NCBI GenBank assembly: GCA_002428055.1
Contig: DIZY01000121.1
Location: 1-27,884, forward strand
Reading direction: 5' to 3'
Origin: Helicobacteraceae bacterium UBA6016
GTDB lineage: Bacteria > Campylobacterota > Campylobacteria > Campylobacterales > UBA6016
DNA length: 27,884 nucleotides
Shown here: positions 24,528-27,884 of the stretch, piece after piece
How positions within the stretch are numbered: the first letter of the stretch is position 1
Layout of the letters: every line of letters starts with the position of its first letter
Notes under the pieces: generated by a model
Seen by the model: the letters and a program-made list of their open reading frames with translations, nothing else
Database searches by the model: none
Told to the model about the DNA's origin: nothing
Position numbers and translations under genes: made by a program

Positions 24528-26174
24528 CTAAGTTCTAAACTGCGTCATCTGTCCATTTAACTCTTCCGTTAAGCCGTGCAGATACTCGACAGCCGAAGCT
24601 ATCTCCTCGACACTTCTAGCATTTGAAGAGGAGAGCTCGCTTATCACTCCCATTTTTTCTATCATAGTAGTTAGCTCTGTGACCATAGCAGTTACTTTTT
24701 GCGCCGTATCTGCCGAGAGAGAAGAGGCTTTTTGCATGGAGAAAGAAACATCTGAAATAGCCTCTTGCGTATCATTTGACCTATCCGCTAGATGCTCTAT
24801 TTTTTCGCTATTTTTACTCATCGACTCCGACAAATCGCCGATGGACTGCGTAATGATATTAATGGTCGCATTGCTCTCGACAAGACTTTTTTGGGTTCTC
24901 TCCGCAAGTTTTCGCACCTCGTCGGCCACAACGGCAAAACCTCTGCCGTGCTCTCCCGCTCTTGCCGCCTCAATAGCCGCATTCAGCGCCAAAAGATTTG
25001 TCTGCTCCGCTATGTCGCTAATAACAGACAATACCGTTTTGACCTGCTCAGCCTCGTGCGATACGGATGAGAGCCGTGAAGCAAGCTCATTTTCAGCGGC
25101 TACGGCGTCTTGTATCTCCTCTACCATTCTTTGAATAGCGGTTGTCGATGCAATAAGCTTTTGGTTTGCCTCGTTTACTTGCGCTTGCGAGCGAAGTATC
25201 TGCTCTTTTGATTCTTCCACGCTTATCTTAATAGCCTCGCCGCTTTTTGTAGTGTTTTCAGTCTCTATGGACTGCTCTTGAGCTCTTTTGCCGATAAGCT
25301 GACTGGTAGAGTGGAGTTCGTGCGCTACGGATGCGTTTTCGTCCACACTTCTCTTGGCTTCTCTTATCGCCTTAGCTATTTTTTCCAAAAAGCTATCTAC
25401 TAGCAAACCAAGCTTGGCTATCTCATCTTTTCCGTCTATTTTCAGCCTTTTAGTCAAATCCCCCTCTCCGGCTTCCAAATCTTTAACGGCCACTGATATT
25501 TTCCTCAGTTTGCTAATAATATCTGCGGCTATCAAGACGGCAAACAAAGCCGTAACTGCGAGCGAACCAGCGACAACAATACCCATAACAAGGCTTGCAC
25601 TCGATAAAAACTCATTTGCCTTTGTCTCATCCGCCGCCGCTTTTTCATTTGCCAGTTTAACTAGCTCATCTATCGCCACTCTATGTTCGTCATATTTCGC
25701 TTTTAAAGCGCCTGACGATATTTTATTGGCAAGCGCCGTATCACCTGCCGCCAAAGCCGGCAAAAACTCTTTTTCAATTGTTTCAAAAAATGCGTCGGAC
25801 GGAAGTTTGGATTTTTCAAGTATGAGAGTTCTCTGCTTTTTGTCTACTAGATTTTCATTCCAGTATTTTTGCCTGTCATAATAATCTTTTTTGAGAGAGG
25901 CTAGCTTTTCCGTTAGTTGCTTTTTCTCCTCTTCTTTTGGATTATCAAGAAGCTGATATGCCACAAGCCTAGCCTCTATGATATATTCAGGCGGCGGCAA
26001 AATATCAGCTATAAGGTCTTTTGAGAGGATGATTTCGTTATACAAGTCCCCTTTGATTCGCACCTTTTCTATACTAATATGTGAAAAGGCGGCGATAAAT
26101 ACTATTGACACAATCGCCGTCAAAGCGAGTAACGAAAGCTTTAATTTGATGCTCAAATTCCCCAAAAACCCCAT
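24528..26174 (-). CDS. Methyl-accepting chemotaxis protein with HAMP domain
   Basis: This 548-residue inner-membrane receptor has TM1 (about 11-30), a helical periplasmic domain, TM2 (about 195-217), a HAMP domain (about 218-270, with L-E-A-G-E-G-D-L-T-K-R-L) and a long signalling coiled coil. The hairpin tip D-I-A-E-Q-T-N-L-L-A-L-N-A-A-I-E-A-A-R and the G-R-G-F-A-V-V-A-D-E-V-R segment are intact and almost identical to those of the first receptor in the window. Near the start of the sensor is D57-I-L-P-P-P-E-Y-I-I-E-A68, a motif I recall from related receptors but cannot tie to a ligand. The ATG has AAGGTG upstream. It lies between the efflux operon and the divergent Spy-like unit. Confidence 0.93.
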   Translation of the reverse strand: MGFLGNLSIKLKLSLLALTAIVSIVFIAAFSHISIEKVRIKGDLYNEIILSKDLIADILPPPEYIIEARLVAYQLLDNPKEEEKKQLTEKLASLKKDYYDRQKYWNENLVDKKQRTLILEKSKLPSDAFFETIEKEFLPALAAGDTALANKISSGALKAKYDEHRVAIDELVKLANEKAAADETKANEFLSSASLVMGIVVAGSLAVTALFAVLIAADIISKLRKISVAVKDLEAGEGDLTKRLKIDGKDEIAKLGLLVDSFLEKIAKAIREAKRSVDENASVAHELHSTSQLIGKRAQEQSIETENTTKSGEAIKISVEESKEQILRSQAQVNEANQKLIASTTAIQRMVEEIQDAVAAENELASRLSSVSHEAEQVKTVLSVISDIAEQTNLLALNAAIEAARAGEHGRGFAVVADEVRKLAERTQKSLVESNATINIITQSIGDLSESMSKNSEKIEHLADRSNDTQEAISDVSFSMQKASSLSADTAQKVTAMVTELTTMIEKMGVISELSSSNARSVEEIASAVEYLHGLTEELNGQMTQFRT

Positions 26175-26254
26175 AACACACCTTTTTTATACTATATTTT
26201 TTCGATTTTAGCTTATATTTTGACACTATTGTTGTACTTTTTTTATACAGTTTC

Positions 26255-26266
26255 AGTGTTAACACT
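26255..26266. promoter_or_regulatory. Perfect 12-base palindrome in the divergent control region
   Basis: AGTGTTAACACT is self-complementary and lies in the 169-base gap between the divergent chemotaxis receptor and Spy-like genes. On the minus strand it precedes a TATAAA (26248-26243) by about ten bases, so it could sit between promoter elements of the receptor gene. The regulator is unknown. Confidence 0.35.
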
Positions 26267-26305
26267 CATTAATAATCGGTTGTTTTTTGAGTCATACACT
26301 GGCGT

Positions 26306-26311
26306 TATGAT
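26306..26311 (+). promoter_or_regulatory. Candidate -10 element for the Spy-like operon
   Basis: TATGAT differs from the sigma-70 consensus by one base and lies 32 bases before the ATG at 26344. The -35 region is only a T-run (26282-26288), which is common in AT-rich Campylobacterota promoters. AAGGAG at 26332-26337 is a strong ribosome-binding site for the gene. Confidence 0.35.
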
Positions 26312-26343
26312 TTCATCGTACCAAAAAAAACAAGGAGAATTCG

Positions 26344-26796
26344 ATGTTAAGAAAAATCATACTGGCTACGGTTATAACAGGCGCTCTATCCATATCAGCC
26401 TTTGCGGCGTGCGGAAGCGGCATGTGTAGCGATAAAGGCGGGGCGTGCGGAATGGAAAAAGGCGCAAAAGGTAAAATGAGCAAACAAAAAAGGGGCGGAG
26501 AAATGGGCGGCGGCATAATGAGCCTATCGACCGTAAAGCTCTCAACTGAGCAAAAAACAAAGATTGAGACAATAAACGAAGAGTTTAGAAGCGAAATGGC
26601 AAAATTGCATATCAAAGATAAACCTATGATGAAAGACCCGTTTGCGGTAGCCGGCGGCTTCGACAAAGAGGCGTTCAAAAAAGAGAGAGCGGATAAAATG
26701 CAAAAACACTTAGACATGAAGGCCGAACACCTAGCAAAAATCTGGGCGGTACTCACACCTGAACAACAAAAAAGCATAGCGGCTCTAGCCAAATAA
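26344..26796 (+). CDS. Spy/CpxP-like periplasmic protein with Cys-rich N-terminal segment
   Basis: This 150-residue protein has a clean signal peptide (about 1-21, ending A-F-A). The mature start is glycine-, lysine- and cysteine-rich (C23-G-S-G-M-C28, G-G-A-C35-G-M). A helical body carries two LTxxQ-type motifs, L-S-T-E-Q (66-70) and L-T-P-E-Q (137-141), the signature of Spy/CpxP periplasmic chaperones and stress sensors. With eleven Met and three His it could bind metal; CpxP- and CnrX-like relatives sense metals or misfolded protein. Its stop overlaps the regulator ATG (TAATG), so it is translated with the two-component system it may inhibit. Confidence 0.85.
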   Translation: MLRKIILATVITGALSISAFAACGSGMCSDKGGACGMEKGAKGKMSKQKRGGEMGGGIMSLSTVKLSTEQKTKIETINEEFRSEMAKLHIKDKPMMKDPFAVAGGFDKEAFKKERADKMQKHLDMKAEHLAKIWAVLTPEQQKSIAALAK

Positions 26797-27464
26797 TGAT
26801 ACAAATCGCAATGGTGGAAGACGACAAGGAGTTATCACAGCTCCTCGTCGATTTTTTGGCTAACTACTCAATGGAAGTTACCGGATACGCAACACCGAAA
26901 GCTTTTTTTGAGGGGGTCAAAAACCACTCCTTCGACCTTGCGATAATAGACCTCACCCTACCGCAAATGGACGGGCTAGAGGTGTGTAAGATACTTAGAG
27001 AAAGCTCCACACTGCCATTCATCATCTCCTCCGCCCGCTCCGACATCACCGACAAGCTCATAGGGCTAGAGCGGGGAGCGGACGACTATCTACCAAAACC
27101 GTACGACCCAAGAGAACTTGTGGCACGAATACAGACGATACTCAGACGACACAAACACCCGCTCTTCACGACCGAAACCTCACGCCTTGCGATAGATGAA
27201 AAAGGAATGAGCGTATCGCTTGACGGGCAAAGCTTGGAGCTCACCGTCGCCGAATACGAAATACTAACCCTATTGGCAAACAAAAAAGGAAGCGTTCTCT
27301 CAAGGGACTACATAGCCGAAAATGTAAGCGTCATGAGATGGGAGAGCAATGAGCGAAGCATCGATGTAGTCATCAGTCGCATTCGAAAAAAACTAGGTGA
27401 CAACCCCAAAAATCCGCAGTTTATCAAGTCCATCAAGGGCGCAGGGTATAAATTCGTCGGATGA
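26796..27464 (+). CDS. OmpR-family response regulator (Cpx-like unit)
   Basis: This 222-residue protein has a receiver domain with E8-D9-D10, phosphoacceptor D52 in I-I-D-L-T-L-P-Q-M-D-G, S79 and K101 in L-P-K-P-Y. A winged-helix output domain (about 125-222) ends G-A-G-Y-K-F-V-G. All phosphotransfer residues are present. It follows the Spy-like gene with a one-base overlap and overlaps the kinase start by four bases (ATGA). By analogy with CpxR or CusR it would control envelope or metal-stress genes, including its own operon. The real regulon cannot be read from this window. Confidence 0.92.
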   Translation: MIQIAMVEDDKELSQLLVDFLANYSMEVTGYATPKAFFEGVKNHSFDLAIIDLTLPQMDGLEVCKILRESSTLPFIISSARSDITDKLIGLERGADDYLPKPYDPRELVARIQTILRRHKHPLFTTETSRLAIDEKGMSVSLDGQSLELTVAEYEILTLLANKKGSVLSRDYIAENVSVMRWESNERSIDVVISRIRKKLGDNPKNPQFIKSIKGAGYKFVG

Positions 27465-27884
27465 AAACAAACTCACTATTTTTTAAAATCCGCATATCGT
27501 TTGGACTCTCCGTATTTCTCATTTTGAGCGTTTTTTCGCTTTTTTATTTTATACAAAAGCACTACGGGCAGATGGAACTGCGAGAGAGGCTAATGCATGC
27601 CTCAAGAGCCGCAAAGCATCTGAAAGACGAGCCTATACTACTAAACGAGCAACTAAAAAGTATTGAATTTTCTTTTGTCGATGAGGGGCAAAAAGAAAAT
27701 ATTTTGCGTCAAGGACGACAAACGGATAGCTTCGGCAAAATGGGGCCTATGAAGATAGCGTTATATGAGTTTGACGGCAAAAAATATATCGTAGCCGCAC
27801 ACCCCAAAGGCATAGATATTTTCGAGGATAACAAAAGTGCGCCCGTGGTGCCGATGCTGCTTTTGGCGGCACTTGTCGCTATTC
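27461..27884 (+). CDS. Sensor histidine kinase, N-terminal part (3' end outside window)
   Basis: An ATG at 27461, overlapping the regulator stop as ATGA, opens a frame that runs without a stop to the window edge (141 residues). It begins with a short basic cytoplasmic segment and a strong membrane helix (about 13-31, F-G-L-S-V-F-L-I-L-S-V-F-S-L-F-Y). A periplasmic region of about 100 residues follows, with a second helix beginning near P-M-L-L-L-A-A-L-V-A-I at the edge. Position and topology identify it as the partner kinase of the regulator upstream; the H-box lies outside the window. Confidence 0.82.
   Translation, partial: MKTNSLFFKIRISFGLSVFLILSVFSLFYFIQKHYGQMELRERLMHASRAAKHLKDEPILLNEQLKSIEFSFVDEGQKENILRQGRQTDSFGKMGPMKIALYEFDGKKYIVAAHPKGIDIFEDNKSAPVVPMLLLAALVAI

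Noticed and set aside
25354..25881. Open frame of 175 codons antisense to the second chemotaxis receptor
   Set aside because: Same effect of coiled-coil codon use; Ser/Ala-rich translation with no motif or ribosome-binding site.
26313..26804. Open frame of 163 codons antisense to the Spy-like gene
   Set aside because: The plus-strand frame has a signal peptide, LTxxQ motifs, a strong AAGGAG site and operon context; the antisense one has none.

Overview
The window looks like a chromosomal segment of a free-living Campylobacterota (Epsilonproteobacteria), probably of the Sulfurimonas/Sulfuricurvum/Sulfurovum kind. The support is protein style: a stand-alone biotinylated pyruvate carboxylase B subunit, several histidine kinases with the H-W-(R/K)-Q-P-L-N H-box, compact OmpR-type two-component pairs and many genes that overlap by a few bases. 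The assignment rests on recognition, not a search. I see no insertion sequence, phage gene, CRISPR array, rRNA or tRNA. Coding density is very high; the only gene-poor stretch over 300 bp (6432-6753) holds a decayed zinc-ribbon gene and a hairpin.

Layout. (1) 1-1603, plus strand: the end of a TonB-dependent receptor, a small membrane protein and a cysteine-rich small-domain protein, possibly a corrinoid or metal uptake unit. (2) 1797-3467, plus: a methyl-accepting chemotaxis protein. (3) 3460-6431, minus: an SCO1-like thiol/copper protein, a membrane GGDEF-EAL protein and a YbgC-type thioesterase. (4) 6620-10065, minus: pycB, yedI (DUF808), a TerB-like protein and a zinc-ribbon pseudogene. 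(5) 10204-16489, minus: a DUF255 thioredoxin-fold protein and two tandem dCache_3-type histidine kinases with no response regulator beside them. (6) 16666-24439, minus: a tightly coupled seven-gene unit, PepSY protein, TolC-like channel, periplasmic adaptor, heavy-metal RND pump, DUF3240 protein, response regulator and kinase. (7) 24528-26174, minus: a second chemotaxis receptor. (8) 26344-27884, plus: a Spy/CpxP-like periplasmic protein, an OmpR-type regulator and the start of its kinase, cut by the window edge.

The themes are envelope and metal stress plus signal transduction. The efflux unit carries its own two-component system. Upstream of it are three phased direct TCTCAT copies and an inverted fourth copy that covers the start codon, which makes it the best candidate here for a self-regulated system with an unusual control region. 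The Spy-like unit next door is a second, Cpx-like envelope sensor. The SCO1-like protein coupled to a c-di-GMP enzyme with a histidine-rich membrane domain is the other combination worth testing.
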